A DNA stretch of 64,000 bases, taken from assembly GCA_013397115.1 (NCBI GenBank), contig VWZW01002585.1:2184457-2248456 (forward strand). The letters run 5' to 3'. The notes beneath the pieces were generated by a model, which was not told where the DNA came from, made no database searches, and saw only the letters and a program-made list of their open reading frames with translations. Made by a program: the position numbers and the translations under genes. This document shows positions 12,126 through 25,400 of this stretch, piece after piece; within the stretch, counting starts at the first letter, position 1, and each line of letters opens with the position of its first letter. The DNA comes from Edolisoma coerulescens. Taxonomy: Eukaryota > Chordata > Aves > Passeriformes > Campephagidae.

Positions 12126-15100
12126 TAAAAGAGAAGGGGGAAAAAAATGTCACCCTATCAAACTGTAAATGTCCCAAATCCTGAGTAAAGGACAAAAGAT
12201 TGTGATATGTATTAGAAGAACATAGCTTCAAATACTGGCTGGTTGATGCATGAAGGTGTATGGGGCTTAAGTCAAATTCAGCATTATTGACAAGAACGCC
12301 AAAGACAGCTTGATTTCAAAACTGACATCTTGATTTAAAGTCAACTTAAGCATGCTTAAAGCCCTTCTTGATAGTGCTGCCAGGAGGAAGGCAAACCCTG
12401 GAGCTATTCTAAATGTCACCCTTGTATACTTGGGTTGCTTCAGCTGACAAAAGCTTGATGGCCACTTGGAAAATTGACATGATAGAAAACACAGAAAAGG
12501 ATACAACCGCAGCTCAATTAAAGCCACCAAATCTTTCCTGACATGATTGCTGTCTTCCTTTGTGCTAAAAAGAAGAGGGGGAACCAAACAAAAAGTCCTG
12601 GCTTTTGTGTTCACTAAGCTGTGGATTCATCTGTAACACTGGAAATAATCCAAGAAGGCATGGCAGCAGGGCTTCTGTGTTCTCAAAACCAAGTTATCCA
12701 TTAAAAACTTCCAGACTACTTCTCTGCCTGTTCTCCTGCCTGCCTTGTTCCTTTTCCCCCTTCCAAATGGCTGAGTTTCTATCATCTCTCAACTGTCATT
12801 GTGTGGAGGTCATTTTAGTGTTGTTTTTTTGAGTCTCTTTCTTGCGTTCCCTTCAATTTAGAAAGTTCCTCTGCTACAATTTGTACCTCTCAATTGCTTT
12901 CAGTCAGAATTAAACACACGGCTTTGTACCTCTAATTTGTCTAGCACAAACACCTCACGCGCTTGTCAGAGGGGATTTGCTCCTTTGTTAGCTGCATTTA
13001 TAAAACTAGACTTGACTCATGCTGGAAGGTTTTGCTGGTCCTTTACCCTTCAGCGGGAAATGACATGAAGTCCTCTTTGAAGTGTTTTATCTTGAGCCAC
13101 AGAGTTATGCTCAAATGTGCATGGTGGAAAACTAGAGTGGTTTCAAATCCTCATCCACAGAAAAATAAAACCCTATAAAAGTAAGGCAGAGTGTGTTTCT
13201 GAGAATGCTTCTACCAGTGCTCCCCAGTCCCTCCTACACTGGCCTGGTCCTTGGTGAGGGCTTGGGTCTGTGCTTAGACTCCACTGTTCCCAAAGCCTCT
13301 CCGAGGCAAGAAGCGAGACAAACTCAAGGCAAATTAACTATAAACCAAAACTCACAAATATAGTTTTCAGGGAAAATCTGAAACTTGCTGTAGAAATATT
13401 GGGGGGGAATGCCACAGTACTAAAAAGTTAAAGCTCTTGTAGGTCTATAATTTCACAGATGGAAATATTTTTACTGTCCTGTAATATACTCTGTTGACCA
13501 CCATCTGATTCTGTTTTTTCCCTCTAATAGTTATGATGTATTTGTCTGGTTTAGACATAAACAATTAACAGCTTTTATGTCTCTCTGTTTCTCTTTCCTT
13601 GTACAACTACCTGCAGAGTAATTTTAGGAACAGTATTTTAAAGAATCTTGGGTGATCCAAATAAGTCGAGAGGCCTTTATTGGGGAGGATACCTCCAGCT
13701 CCATTCTTCTCTTTGCAAGAGGGCAGCTCCCTAACCCCAGCTTTGTGTGACTCTAGGGTTAATATTTTCCAGTGGTGTAAATCCAGTGGTTCAGATCCTA
13801 TAATACATGCACATAGTAAATCCCTGTTCCTGGAAAGCTGATTTTTTTTTCCACTCGCTGAATATTCTTGTGGCATACAGAAGATGTAAGATGATCCAGT
13901 AAGGAGAGCAGTGAGACTACAAAAAGCTGAAGTCAACCACCAGTTCTTATTGCTGTTGTACTAGTTTTTGTGGTAGGATTCTTCCCAAAATGCTTAGTGG
14001 AAGATGCTAATTCTAGAAATGAAATACTTGCATAGCCACTTGGCGTGCTTTGGCTTGGGGGAAAAAGAAGTAGCGCCATGTCCTTGTTTTCAAAAGCCCT
14101 TGGAACAAGTCTGACTAGAATAGAATGAGTAAGTTTTTGGGCTGACTTAGATTCTCACAATGTTAACGTATTCTTGTTTTTATGCAGTCTGATACTAGTA
14201 TGATTATAACCTGCGATTGCTCCATGCATTGCTGGAAGAGGCATTTCAACCTCTCTGAAGGTTGAAACCTTAGCAGATTGACAGGGTGTGGCCAACATTT
14301 ACTTTCTACTTTTGCAGAAATCAAGCACCAAAATGTTCAGAAAGTCACACATACTTTCAGGTCTGTTTGATCATCTGAAGGTCATTTGATGGTAGTACTG
14401 CAGATATCCCTTTTAAGCCAAATCCCACAGTTTTCCTGAAATGTAGTCTTACACAGAGTCATCATTGGAAAAACAAAAATATCTGTCACCGATGTGCATT
14501 GCCCATATAAAGTCACAAAGTGGGATGTACTGAGATAACCTTGGAAAGAGAACCAAGATGCAGAAGGGGGTCTCTTCACCTCAGCAATAGGAATGTTCCT
14601 TTGTATCCCCAGCTATGATGGCTGCAAAGACCTAGACCATGCAAGCTGAATATTAAGCCAAGAAATGTGAAAAAGGATCTTTTCTGTTAGAGCAGGTTTT
14701 GGATTCAGCCCTGACTACTGGGGAATTGAAAGCTGTTGTAATCTGCTTGGCCGTCTAGCACAGATTGAGTTAGGTTGTTTCAGGCAGTTCAAATATATTC
14801 GTCCATGTAACTAAGCCATTGCCACAGAGAACCAGTTGTCTCTGCCATTTATCAATCAGACTAAATATTATTCTGGCAAGCTTAGGGACCTGTGATACAA
14901 GGATGTGATTCAAGTTATTTATAACTGCACTGGAGTGTTTCTCAACCTCCCCACTTGCACAAAGGGGTCTTTAGTTTCTGAGAGAGTAGGAATAGGGAAA
15001 GCTCTTCTGGCTGTCAGAAAAATAGGTATAGGGGACAAAATATAAAAAAAGGCTTAAGAACTGGTGTCAATCAGTGTTAAAATGTATTTACTAGTGTGCA

Positions 15101-17025
15101 TTAATGCAAACTCACAATTGCAGAAGATGACGTACCTGTTGATGAAAGACCTTGCAAAGAGTTTAAGACTTAGATTTGTTCCTGTGAACTATGCAGATGA
15201 AAAGTTATATTTATAATCTGTAAAGAATTAACAATCATATGTAAAAAGCACATAAAAGAATAATGGAACCTTTTGTAGCAATGATGTGCAAGCTTCAGGA
15301 GAAGACCTGGTTATGCTAAATGTAGCCCATCTTTTGGACTTATGGTCTGCTATCCCCATCGAGTTGTACCTTCCTATGATTTATTGCTTCACCAGGAATA
15401 TTGATTCTTGTAGTGTCCAGAAATACTGTACAACATATACTCTTCTTATTTACTTATAGGGTGGTTCTAAGATTGTTGGATAGCCTGGCTATTTACAAAA
15501 GTGTGAGTCCAATCATGTATAAAAGCAACGTTTATGCCACTTTAGTTACCAATATGCACATTTATGACTGTGAACATTGTCTGCGATATTTCCTCTGCAT
15601 ATGTGATTTAACATGACAATTACTTTAGCATGAAGAATGAAAAATAATCATTTGTTCAGCTTAATTCCTGACTCATCAGTGACTTCATTAGCATTATGAT
15701 ATAGACTAATTTATCCCATCCAGTCTCACTGCATCCTCAGATAATATGGTTGTGTCTCTTCCTCATTCTCCTGCCACAGAGCAATAGATGGAGGTACATC
15801 ATTTAGTATTGTAAAATAACTTACATAGAGTCTTACCTGTGGGATCGAACCCTATTATTTATTTGTTCCAAGCCATTTTTTTGAGATCATCTTGAGAGGC
15901 AGCCGTCTCTCAGTACAATGACCTGTGCCCTTTAGCTGCATAAGCTGTCTTCTGTGTTCTTTCTTAAAGTCTAGGAAGACTAGTGGGGCACTAAAAAATC
16001 AGAGGGCAGTGAAAAGACACTGCTTTTCTTCCCCATAGAAGCCAGGAAAGTTCTTCCAGTTCAATGTCAGCAACAGAAGACGATTAATTCAGAAGTCTTT
16101 CATCTCTCAATCAAGAAGATTCTTTCATTGTTTCCTGTCTTCCAGTTCTTCAATGCTGCCACTGAAATCCCCCATGGCAGGGTTGTGTCTTCAAATAAGA
16201 ATCAACCTGTAAAATCTCCTTTTCCAAATGAAATGGGATTAAGCATAAAAGTTTTCAGTAAGGATACTGTTACTGACAGTCTCTCATACTACAACTGCTG
16301 CTTCATTCTGGTTTGACATAAAAGTTTTTACACTTAGTCTTGGAAACCTAGTGGCTTCAATATGCAGCTGGGTGTCCTTATGGCCGGGCCGATGCGTGGC
16401 GCTCAGTCAGGTTTGTGCAGCACTCACTTGTTCTGCTCCCACCAGAGACTGCTGCCTTTTTGAGGATTTAATTTGAAATGCATGACTGATCTGGTCTCCC
16501 ACATGTTGCAGAGGATGGTAAATATTTCAGACCATAGTGCAGTGTAGATGGTTGTGGAGTTACAAGTGATCAGGTATGGACGCAATTAGTTTTGACTGCA
16601 TTAGTGAGACGCCTTGGGTATGGCACCCACAGTCACACTGCTTTTGGTCAGGCAGAGTATGGACACGACAAGGTCATCTTTACTTGCAGTGCAAAGGGAG
16701 GCAGATCCTTATCTCTGCAATACTTAGTTCTTGCAGTGCTGAGCCATCTGTGAACAATGGAAAAGTACATGTCACAGTCTTTCAGAGGGGCAGGATCTCT
16801 GAAGTGCTTAGAAACTTGTGGAGCTTTAAAAAAGAGCAAATGAGATGGGTTGCAAATTTATATGAAATAGAATCCAAAAAGTTAAACACGATCTTATTTT
16901 CATATTCACCTCTCTACCCCGACAAAACCATTCCATTTTTATGTGTATAAACGTGATGCACGTTTCAAAGGTAAGCATCAGTGCTAGATCCTAGAGCTAT
17001 TTATTTCCAAACTCCTTAGCCATGC
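12126..17025. other. Unique AT-rich non-coding sequence
   Basis: No gene is recognised. Open frames of up to 124 codons (plus 16576-16950) and 115 codons (minus 12267-12614) have no family resemblance. The block at 12880-13180 is non-repetitive, with a few CpGs around 12955. A hairpin-forming inverted repeat lies at 14238-14270. Confidence 0.45.
14238..14270. repeat. Hairpin-forming inverted repeat
   Basis: TTTCAACCT at 14244-14252 and AGGTTGAAA at 14259-14267 are perfect reverse complements around the 6-base loop CTCTGA. Just outside, AGG (14239-14241) can pair with CCT (14268-14270) across a two-base bulge, giving about 12 base pairs. It is shorter than a microRNA precursor stem and has no terminator-like tail. 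Confidence 0.6.
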
Positions 17026-17029
17026 AATT

Positions 17030-17280
17030 GAAATGTCCAATTACTCTAACTTACAGTGCACCTTAATAACCTTTGTAATGAAGAAGAATTAAAGTAATAA
17101 TGCATCAATTACACTACTTATTAAGTTAAAGTGACAGAGAATCAATTATGCTGACATATAACCAGTGACACCATTAAAGCAACAATGTTAAATAGCTGGT
17201 GTTTTTTAACAGGGTTATCGCAGGGCACTTAGAAGTTGATGGCCATTAATTGTCTTGTAAGTGTAATTTAAGACTTCGTC
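17030..17280. promoter_or_regulatory. Candidate conserved non-coding element rich in TAAT cores
   Basis: Thirteen TAAT or ATTA words, the core recognised by homeodomain proteins, fall within about 240 bases. They include GCATCAATTAC, ATCAATTATG and GCCATTAATTGTC. The stretch has no simple repeat, no transposon signature and no open frame. Base composition alone would give roughly five to six such words. Dense mixed TAAT sites in unique sequence are typical of vertebrate developmental enhancers, but conservation was not tested and the function is inferred. Confidence 0.3.
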
Positions 17281-17284
17281 CCTG

Positions 17285-19428
17285 AGAGAAAAAGATTTCC
17301 AAGGGCCTGAAAAGAGTTGCTAAGTTGGATCATGCTGGTGCAGCCTGCCTGTTTCTTCTTGCCTGGGAAGTTAAGTTCATGATGCTAAACCTGGCTTTTG
17401 TGAATGTCCATGGGTGTAAATTCAGGTTGTGTCCCAGAGTCCGAGACTGTCTTTTCTCCTTGACTAACTGCAGTTTGTCGTTTATCAAGGATTTGCCATC
17501 TATTTCTGTGGAAATACAAATTGATACTGTCCACCCAAAGTTCTTTCAGAGATTTTCTGTGAACTAGAATTTCAACTTTTTAAAACCAGCCTTGCTTTTT
17601 CTTTCTTAATCCCTTAAACCCAGGCAAGAAAATGTCATGCTTAGTTGTGGATTTTAGTCCTCTGCTGTTGCTCTAAAGTGCTACTGTTTCTATTGCCCAT
17701 TCACATATGACTTTGGTGAAGTACATGCTACTAAAAGGCTGCCTTATTTGTGCATTTATAGTTTCTACACTTTTACCTAAAGCCTTATGATAATGAATAG
17801 CTTTTTGCTAATTCCTGTTCTTGAATGAAAATTCAAGCATCTCAGTGTTTTTACATTAAAGAGCATGACTTCAGTGTGTAGGGTTTAGGGGGAAAAAAGT
17901 GAATATATTCTAGGCAGATTTAGAAAAAAACCAAAATCTAAACAAATCCAGGAGGCAAGTAAGAAAACTCAGCACTTTTTGGCAATCTTTTAATTTACTT
18001 TGTACCTGGTCCATGAAATTTGAGTGGATTGTATTGGCAATGCCTCTCACACAACTATTTTCATTTGCAGAATTTGAGCTGAAACACAGCTTGACTATTA
18101 TATGTAATATTCCATGTGGAATAAATTATTCTGACAGGGCCTTCATAGACTCTAAGAGTATAGACAAAAACTACTTGGTGTTATCATGACTTGATGATTT
18201 ACCCTACGTCAACTGAGCTACAGAATCCACCATGGTCCTCTTCCTTGCCTGATGCAGTCAGAGAATATGTGGTGGGTTAAGGTGATGTGCTCTGACTCAC
18301 AATTAATGTGCACATAAGATCGTATGCATAGTCAGATACCAGCTCACGTGACAAGTGGTATGCAATTAATCCTTCACAATACATTTTATTTGCGTCTGAG
18401 GCAAATGAGAGACACTCAGATGGGCAGTTACCAAGGTTTAGCTGATGGATTAAGTGGTTAGGAAGTGGTAAGGTGATCACTTGCAGCCACTGCCCTTAAT
18501 TTCAAACAGTAAAGTATATCACCATTGATTGTCAGTCTGCAACCCTGATCAGCAAGGACAGTAGCTTCCTTCTATACCAAACTAAACTTGCACTTATTAA
18601 AAATTTGTTTCTCATGCAGGGAGTTAAGACATCAAGCAGTATCTTGCTCAGTCATTTCTTTTGTTATTGCTGCTCTTATGAATTTTTGCTGAGATTTCAA
18701 GGAAAATAGAATATTACTTTCAAGGACTGCCTTTTAAAATTCAATACAGAAATATGAAACATATTGTCAGCAGCCTTTGGAAATGTTCTGTAGGAACGGA
18801 GCTCTCATCTTCTTTCTGTAAAAGCCTGAGGTAAAGTTAGGTGTTTCACAAGATAATAAATATCCCTTAATTCTCATATCCTTGAGCTTGCCAACAGTGT
18901 GGAAAATACCTGAAATTCAGTTCAGGAAACAGGACTTAAAACCACAAGGTATGCTTTGAAATGCAACAGCAAGCACAAAGTCACTCCAGGCCTCAGCAAA
19001 GTGTAATAAACATGATGACTATGGTTTTCTTGTACTGAATTTTTGGAGCTAATTTGAAGCTGTGCATTCCCAATGCAACCAAGGACTACAAGATCTTAGC
19101 CAGCGTATTTTAAATGAGGCCCTTCCAATTGGGATAGTCCCTGTGTTGCATTGAACTGCGACGCATTTGCATCATTAGCTTGGAGAGAGCTCAGACAACC
19201 AATGTAATAAATAGAGTAATTAAAAAACCCCCAAAATTCTTGCTACTGATCTCATCATGCTATCCCACTCGGGTCATTCCTTATTTATTTAGTTTGCTTA
19301 GTATGAGTTAGATCAGTGTGTGTCCAAAGAAAAGAATGGTGTCAGCTTCGGGGATCTTTTTGGTCTAGTCTTTTTCCTGGTAATTTTCCTCCAACTATGC
19401 AAGTGTTTGAACATAAAGGCAGAGTTGA
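17285..19428. other. Unique AT-rich non-coding sequence
   Basis: No gene or mobile element is recognised. There are short open frames only (80 codons or fewer). No CpG cluster is present. Confidence 0.45.
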
Positions 19429-19429
19429 A

Positions 19430-19451
19430 TTTTTTTTTTCTTTCTTTCTTT
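19430..19451 (+). repeat. Poly-T / (TTTC)n pyrimidine run
   Basis: A run of about ten T is followed by three TTTC units, about 25 bases upstream of where the recognisable CR1 sequence begins. It may be a small simple repeat present before the insertion, or a product of the truncated insertion. Confidence 0.8.
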
Positions 19452-19476
19452 GCCTGTGCGTGTGGTCTTTCACATG

Positions 19477-20608
19477 CAAAGTATTTGACACTGTCCCTCA
19501 TGACATCCTTGTCTCTAAATTGGAGACACATGGATTTGGTGGATGGACCACTCGGTGGATAAAGAACTGGCTGGATGGTCACACGCAGAGTTGTGATCAA
19601 TGGGTCATTGTCCACATGAAGACCAGTGATGAGTGGTGCCCCTCGGGGGGTGGTACTGGGGCCAATACTATTCAGCATCTCTTTTGGTGACATGGAGAGT
19701 GGGATTGAGTAATTTCCTGGCAACACCAGGCTGTGTGGTGCAGTTGACACGCTGGTGGGATGGGATGCCATCCAGAGGAACCTGGACAGGCTGGGCAGGT
19801 GGGTCAGTGTAAACCTCATGGGGTTCAATAAAGCGAGCGCAAAGTCCTGTGCCTGGGTTGAGGCAATCCCAGGCACACCCACAGGCTGGGCAGAGAAGTG
19901 ACTGAGAGCAGCCCTGAGGAGAAAGACTTGGGTGCGGTGGTTAATGAAAAATTCAACATGAGCTGGCAGTGTGCTCGTGCAGCACCAAAAGCCAACCACG
20001 TCCTGGGCTGCATCCAAAGGAGTGTGGGCAGCAGGCTGAGGGAGGGGACTTTTTCCCTCTACTCTGCTCTTGTGAGACCCCACCTGGAGTGCTGCGTACA
20101 GTTCTGGTGTCCCCAGTCTAAGAAGGACATGGAACTGTTGGAGCAAGTCCAGAGGAAGCCACGAGGTTGATAAGAGGACTGGAGCACCTCCCCTACAAAG
20201 ACTGGCTGAGAAAGTTTGGGCTGGTCAGCCTGGAGAAAAGATGGTTGCATGGAGAACTCAGCAACCTTCCAGGACCTGAAGGGGCCTACAGGGAAGTCAA
20301 AGAGGGATCCTTTGTCAGGAACTGTAGTGATAGGACAAAGAGCAATGGGTACAAACTGAAAGAAGGGAAATCTAGGTTAGGTTTTAGGAAGAAATTCTTT
20401 ACCGAGAGGGTGGTGAGACACTGGAACAGCTTTCCCAGGGAGGTTTTGGATGCCCCAACCCTGGCAGTGTTCAAGGCCAGGTTGGATAAGTGCTTGAATA
20501 ACCTGACATGGGAGGTCTGCCTGCCCATGTCAGGGGTGGTTGGGTCTAGGTGATCTTTAAGGTCCCTTCCAACTTAGAACATTTTATAAGTCGTAACATT
20601 CTATGAAT
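19477..20608 (+). mobile_element. CR1 LINE, 5'-truncated, plus strand, ORF2 broken
   Basis: This is the longest CR1 copy here. It starts inside the reverse transcriptase, where a plus frame reads FDTVPHDILVSKLETHG and WIKNWLDG, typical of CR1 fingers/palm. It then passes through three reading frames: to about 19690, about 19898-20168, and 20167-20553. Later segments read LVRPHLECCVQFW, FFTERVVRHWNSFPREV and LAVFKARLDKCL, the usual CR1 ORF2 C-terminus. The position of the catalytic FADD motif reads FPGN (19713-19724), so both aspartates are lost, and the GVPQGS-type motif is frameshifted. The 3' end carries GATCTTTAAGGTCCCTTCC and ends with an imperfect CATTCTATGA tail. It is an inactive fossil; no endonuclease or ORF1 remains. 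Confidence 0.95.
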
Positions 20609-20776
20609 ATGTATTAAATCTGGATCAAGAGCTTTTGGGAGACACTAGGGGGTAATCACAACCATCCCTTTCCAAGAATTGTCATTCCACAAGAATACAA
20701 GGTAACCAATGGTAACTAGAAAATTACCATCTCTCAGAAAAAGAAAATGTCTTAAAGAAACACCTTCTCATAAAGA

Positions 20777-20812
20777 CTTCTGTTAAGTCTTCTGTTAACT
20801 CTTCTGTTAAGA
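20777..20812. repeat. Three tandem 12-bp units
   Basis: Three consecutive 12-mers begin CTTCTGTTAA and differ only in the last two bases (GT, CT, GA). The unit is a small recent local duplication rather than a known satellite. Confidence 0.8.
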
Positions 20813-21085
20813 GCCACTACAAAAGCACAGTGTCTGAAGCTTCTGTGTGGAAGCACAGCTTTTATAAATGAGCCATGTATGCAATGTGGGGAGAAGAATT
20901 TGCCCATGATACAGAGAAGAATGGGCATCTGCTGTCCAGTGGGTCTGTTTTTGCTGTTGTGAGACTTGAAGAATGGGTTAATGAAGACAGCTTTCAGAAA
21001 TCGTGGGAGAACGGAGCCTCTGTTGTGCTGAGCTCTGTGCAAGCATAATGCACACAGCCTGCATCTCCCTGCTGTTCCCAGTAAT

Positions 21086-21097
21086 ACACACACACAC
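21086..21097. repeat. (AC)6 microsatellite
   Basis: Six uninterrupted AC dinucleotides. Short, probably of low variability. Confidence 0.8.
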
Positions 21098-22470
21098 TTC
21101 AAAACATCTTTTCACGTGCATATTTGACAACTAGAGAGGACGTGTTGGGGGTGAATGGCACCTGATGTTGTATGTATAGCTGCAGTTCCTTCCACAGCAG
21201 TTCTCTTTATAGTCCTTGTTGTTCCAAAATGTCTTCTTTGGTGTTTTTTTTAGGGAAGATGGAAAGAAGGGTGTTGGAGGTAATTTTTCTGCAGTTCCTT
21301 AAATACTCCAAGGAGTGTCACAGTGTGCCAGAGGCATGTTCCTGTAGTTTTAAGACCAAAGTGTGTGTTGCCTGCACTCGGAGGCGGCAGGAAAGTACAG
21401 GGGGTTCAAAGCCTGGTGGGAAATGAGTGAATGACTCTTTAGGATGGAGAGACTCCATCTGGGCAAAGTCCTGCTCCTCCTGCCTGAAGCAACCAGTCCC
21501 TGGAGTGAAATGTCTCCAAACTATGCTCCAGTTTTGTCTTGGATGGAAGTAGTTGGTTCACTTCGAAAGAAACTCTTGGAGTAAACTAATATAATTGCAG
21601 CAAGGTGATCAGGCAGAGACTTGAGACTGAAGACTGAACATTTTTTTATTTGAGAAAGTAAACACTGTTTAGCAGCATTTCTCTCTACCCCTCTCTGACT
21701 TTCCAGCAGTAAGAACTAAGATGAAATGTAAAATATAAGGAGTTATATCAGCTAATAATTTCATTACAAATAACTGGAAATGTTATTAGGCTATATGAAA
21801 AATAGGTCAAAAGATGAATGTTTTGTGAGTGTTCTGATTGTTTGGACATAGGATTGTATGAATGGTATTTTAAATTGTTTTTTGCTTTTGGCCTAACACT
21901 GCAACACAATTTGCTTAGTAGATTCTTTGTATTTACATACTTCGATTTTTTTTGGCTTTACGTCCAAGAGATGTAAAACAACAACCCTTGACTGTTGCTT
22001 CAACCTGATCTCCACAAATCTCAAAGGAGACTTTATGAATGATTGGTTCTGGTGTCCTAATGCATTAGTGAGAGTAAGATGTCAAATTTAGCATATCACT
22101 GCTACTTCAGCCTGTCAGTTTTACTATCGCTCTATCTGTGCTTGCCAGATGCATTCAAAAATGCAGTTACATCTTTATTGCTATGAAGTACAAGAAAATT
22201 TATCTTTGAAAGAAGTCAGTGGGGCTTATTTATTTTCACATCCATCCTCCATTAAAAAGAGTAATCCAAAATAACCACTTTTTCTACCGAGCAAAATGTT
22301 GTTCTGTGTGCTGCAGATACCACATGTATATTGTTCATTTATAGAGCCCTTAGCTTTAGGGCATGTGGTGCCATTTCACTGTTAGGCATGAAAACTGGCA
22401 GTCTGGTGTCTCAGCCAGTAGTGGAGATGGAAAACCTTAAAGTATGCGGGATGCATGTCAGGATACAGCA

Positions 22471-25400
22471 CACTGTGTCATCCTTTGTTTTCTAACAGAG
22501 GGCAGTGCACATGAACTGCAGCAGTTCTGAGTAGGGAAGTCACCTTAAAAGACCCCCNATATGGCTGAAAAAGATGAAGAGCATCAAAAAGACAAAGACA
22601 AGGGAAAACACAATGGGAAGAACAGCTGGGAGGTGGCTTCTCTGTTAAGCTGAGCAAATCTGAGGGCTTTGACAGCCACAAGTTTGTGAGGCTATAGTTC
22701 TGTCCCTGACAGCAAGAGATTGCTCCACATCACTGATGTAAAGAGATACTGGAATAATGTTTATTTAATTGCACGGCCTCAGTAGGTAAGCATTTTTTGG
22801 CTGAGGTAATTTATACAGAGTGGAATCCCAGTCTTCTATTAATGCAGGTGCTGGTCTCTGTTCCTATGGTTACAGTTGCAAAGAACAGCTCTCTGCTTTT
22901 AAGTTGTTTGTAAATATATAAAACTGTCATCTTGGGAACAGAAATTTCCTGAGCTTGGTACCTTCTCTGAGGTAATACCTTTCCTTTAATAACTGTTTTA
23001 AAAGCAAGGTAGAGAAAGACAATGCTGCTGTTTAGACAGGAATGGAGGAAAGTATGATTTTCTTACTGGGTGAGAAGGCTCGTGCAGAGACCTGCTGCAG
23101 ACAACCAGGAGGGTGTGATAAGATGCTTGCTCATTTGCTGAATACTCAGTTTGTCTCCTTTTCCCAGGAGTATTTCTCAGTCATAATTTTATGGCCTCAC
23201 TCTTGCTTACTGTTATTCCCATCCCTACCAAAGAGAGGTGCCATGGTCTATCTGTGCTGTTCCCTTCCACTCAAGGGATGGGATAGAAACATGCTAGGTA
23301 CTCACGTCTGAAAAATGTTGTTCTCAGATTTTGGTAGAAAAGGAATGGTAAAATGTACACATTAATAGAATCAGTGACAAAGTGATGAAAGGCTCAGTGA
23401 ACTTCTAGCATGGTCATACAGTGTTTTGAGAACTACACTTCTTTTTTCTTGAAATAATTAGTGTCCTTTAATTTAGATTAATAGACTTTCCTTCCCTATA
23501 ACTTTTTCTAAATCAAATTTGTTTCCAAAAGAAAATCTAATTCTTTTGAAAGCCCCTTTCTGAATGTTGACTTAGAAGTCAGTCACTGAATTTCTAGCTT
23601 TTGGATTAGGCAATTTGCAAACAAGCACACAAGCTGAAACAATATTTTCTCTCTAAACTGAATTTGAGTTGAAAATAGAAAATACTAGCACACTAAGGCA
23701 ACTCAGTAGTGGGTTCTTTGGGGAAAACTTTTGATGGATAAATATATCTTAATACGCCTCTCCTAGTTTCAGAGGTTGTCTCTGCACAGAATCACAACAT
23801 AGACTTTTCTGAGATGCTCTTGGCATAGATGCCCTGGCTTCATCTAAATAAAATTGGAATTTTATAATGAGGTAGTTATATTTCTGGAAAATTAGACAAA
23901 TTATGATATGGCTTATCTACTGTTACTTTCTTTTCAAATCTAAAGAAGGAATATGGAATCTAAATGGAATTTGTCATCAGTAAAACCAGACCTTCTATCA
24001 CTCTCCTGACAAGGGTTGTACAGGATATCTACACGTGCTGTAACTGTCTAATTTTTAAATTTAGTGCACACACACATACATGCATAGTGCCTGCTTAGAT
24101 GTTTACTGACTAGTTTCTGTCTTTATAATATACAACTTAATATGAAATGGTATGTTGCAGAATTTGTTTGAACTCAGACAAAAAGGTCAAAAGAGTCTCA
24201 GTCAAAAAAGAAGGAGGGGGAAATAGTGAGATGTGAAATAGGGTGCAAAAAAGCTGAGCTGTGGAGGTAGGGGAAAGAGAGAAGGATGAACAAGGATCCA
24301 GAAAAAGGAGTAATACTTTAAAAATAATGTAAGATAAGTGCCTAATTGTCAACTCATATTTAAACTGTATTTTTGGAACTTATCATCTAGAGTCCTGCTC
24401 TACCTCAGTAATTCCAGAGGCTTTGAGGAACATCTGAAATTTTAGGTGAGACGAGAGATCATAGGTTCTGTGACTGGAACTGTCAGAAACCCGTCAGCAT
24501 AGGAGAGCAGGAGCTTTTGATCCTCACCTGTACAATCAAGCTCTCTGACGATTCTGCATATCAGTGCATGGTAAGTGAAGCAATAAGAATGTAATCTGGG
24601 AGCTTCAACTCTGCTCTCTTTTGTAAAGAGAAGGCTGGAACCCAGTAATTTAAGAAAAAGCCTTCCTAAGAAAAACTTTTTGTTAAATGCACTGAAAAGA
24701 ATTACAAAGCATTTTAGTGCATGTGGCATTTGCAGCTCAGTTCAGTGAAATTGTAAGAGATTCGTTCTGGCTGCCAGAGAGAGTCTTTGGGATTCCGGTG
24801 ATGTTCCTTATCATCCAAGTTTCTTTTTTGTTTTTGTCATCAAATGGGAAAACAAAACCCAACTTTTTTTCTTGTCCTTTGCCTGTTTTGTTATATATTC
24901 TGGAAGCTCTTTGCATTCTGTTTTCTTGTACCAATGTCTGTATACAACACGTAGCGTGCTAGGACTATCATTTTTGTACAGCTGGAAGTACTTCTGTGAG
25001 TACAGATTTAGTACCAAGTTCAATAATAAAAAATTGCTCTTGCTAACAAATGTCCCCTACATTTGACTTCTGTTTTCTAAAAAACTTTCAAAGTTTATTT
25101 TAAATAAGCTCCATTGAAAACAAACTGAATGATTATAGTCTGGATTCCCTTCAGAGTGGTTTCTGGTATGTAGGAAATAAATTATAGTGTGTTCAAAAAA
25201 CAGCTGCTTCCATTTGGGTAGAATATATTATGATTTAATGAAGACAACCATCTGCTCCTGAGTAAAATCCTAATTAAACAATATATGACTCAAAACAAAA
25301 TTAGCAATAAAGCAGTTAATATTTTAGAAATGTTGCCTGCAATGTATAGCAACTAGTATGTTAAAAGCTTCTTTAAATATGTCTGCCTTTCAGAATATTT

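Larger units (their letters stand above)
20613..22470. other. Unique sequence after CR1
   Basis: No gene is recognised. It contains a three-unit 12-bp tandem repeat (20777-20812) and a short AC microsatellite (21086-21097). The minus frame 20752-21102 (116 codons) runs through both repeats and has no domain. Confidence 0.45.

Noticed and set aside
15841..15852. GGGATCGAACCC, a perfect reverse B-box
   Set aside because: The T-stem pairs for only two bases and no A-box or cloverleaf is present. The minus strand beyond it is only faintly MIR-like, too weak to call.
19313..20146. Longest open frame in the window, 277 codons on the minus strand
   Set aside because: It is mostly antisense to the CR1 copy at 19477-20608, and its peptide matches no family; it is a shadow of the retrotransposon.
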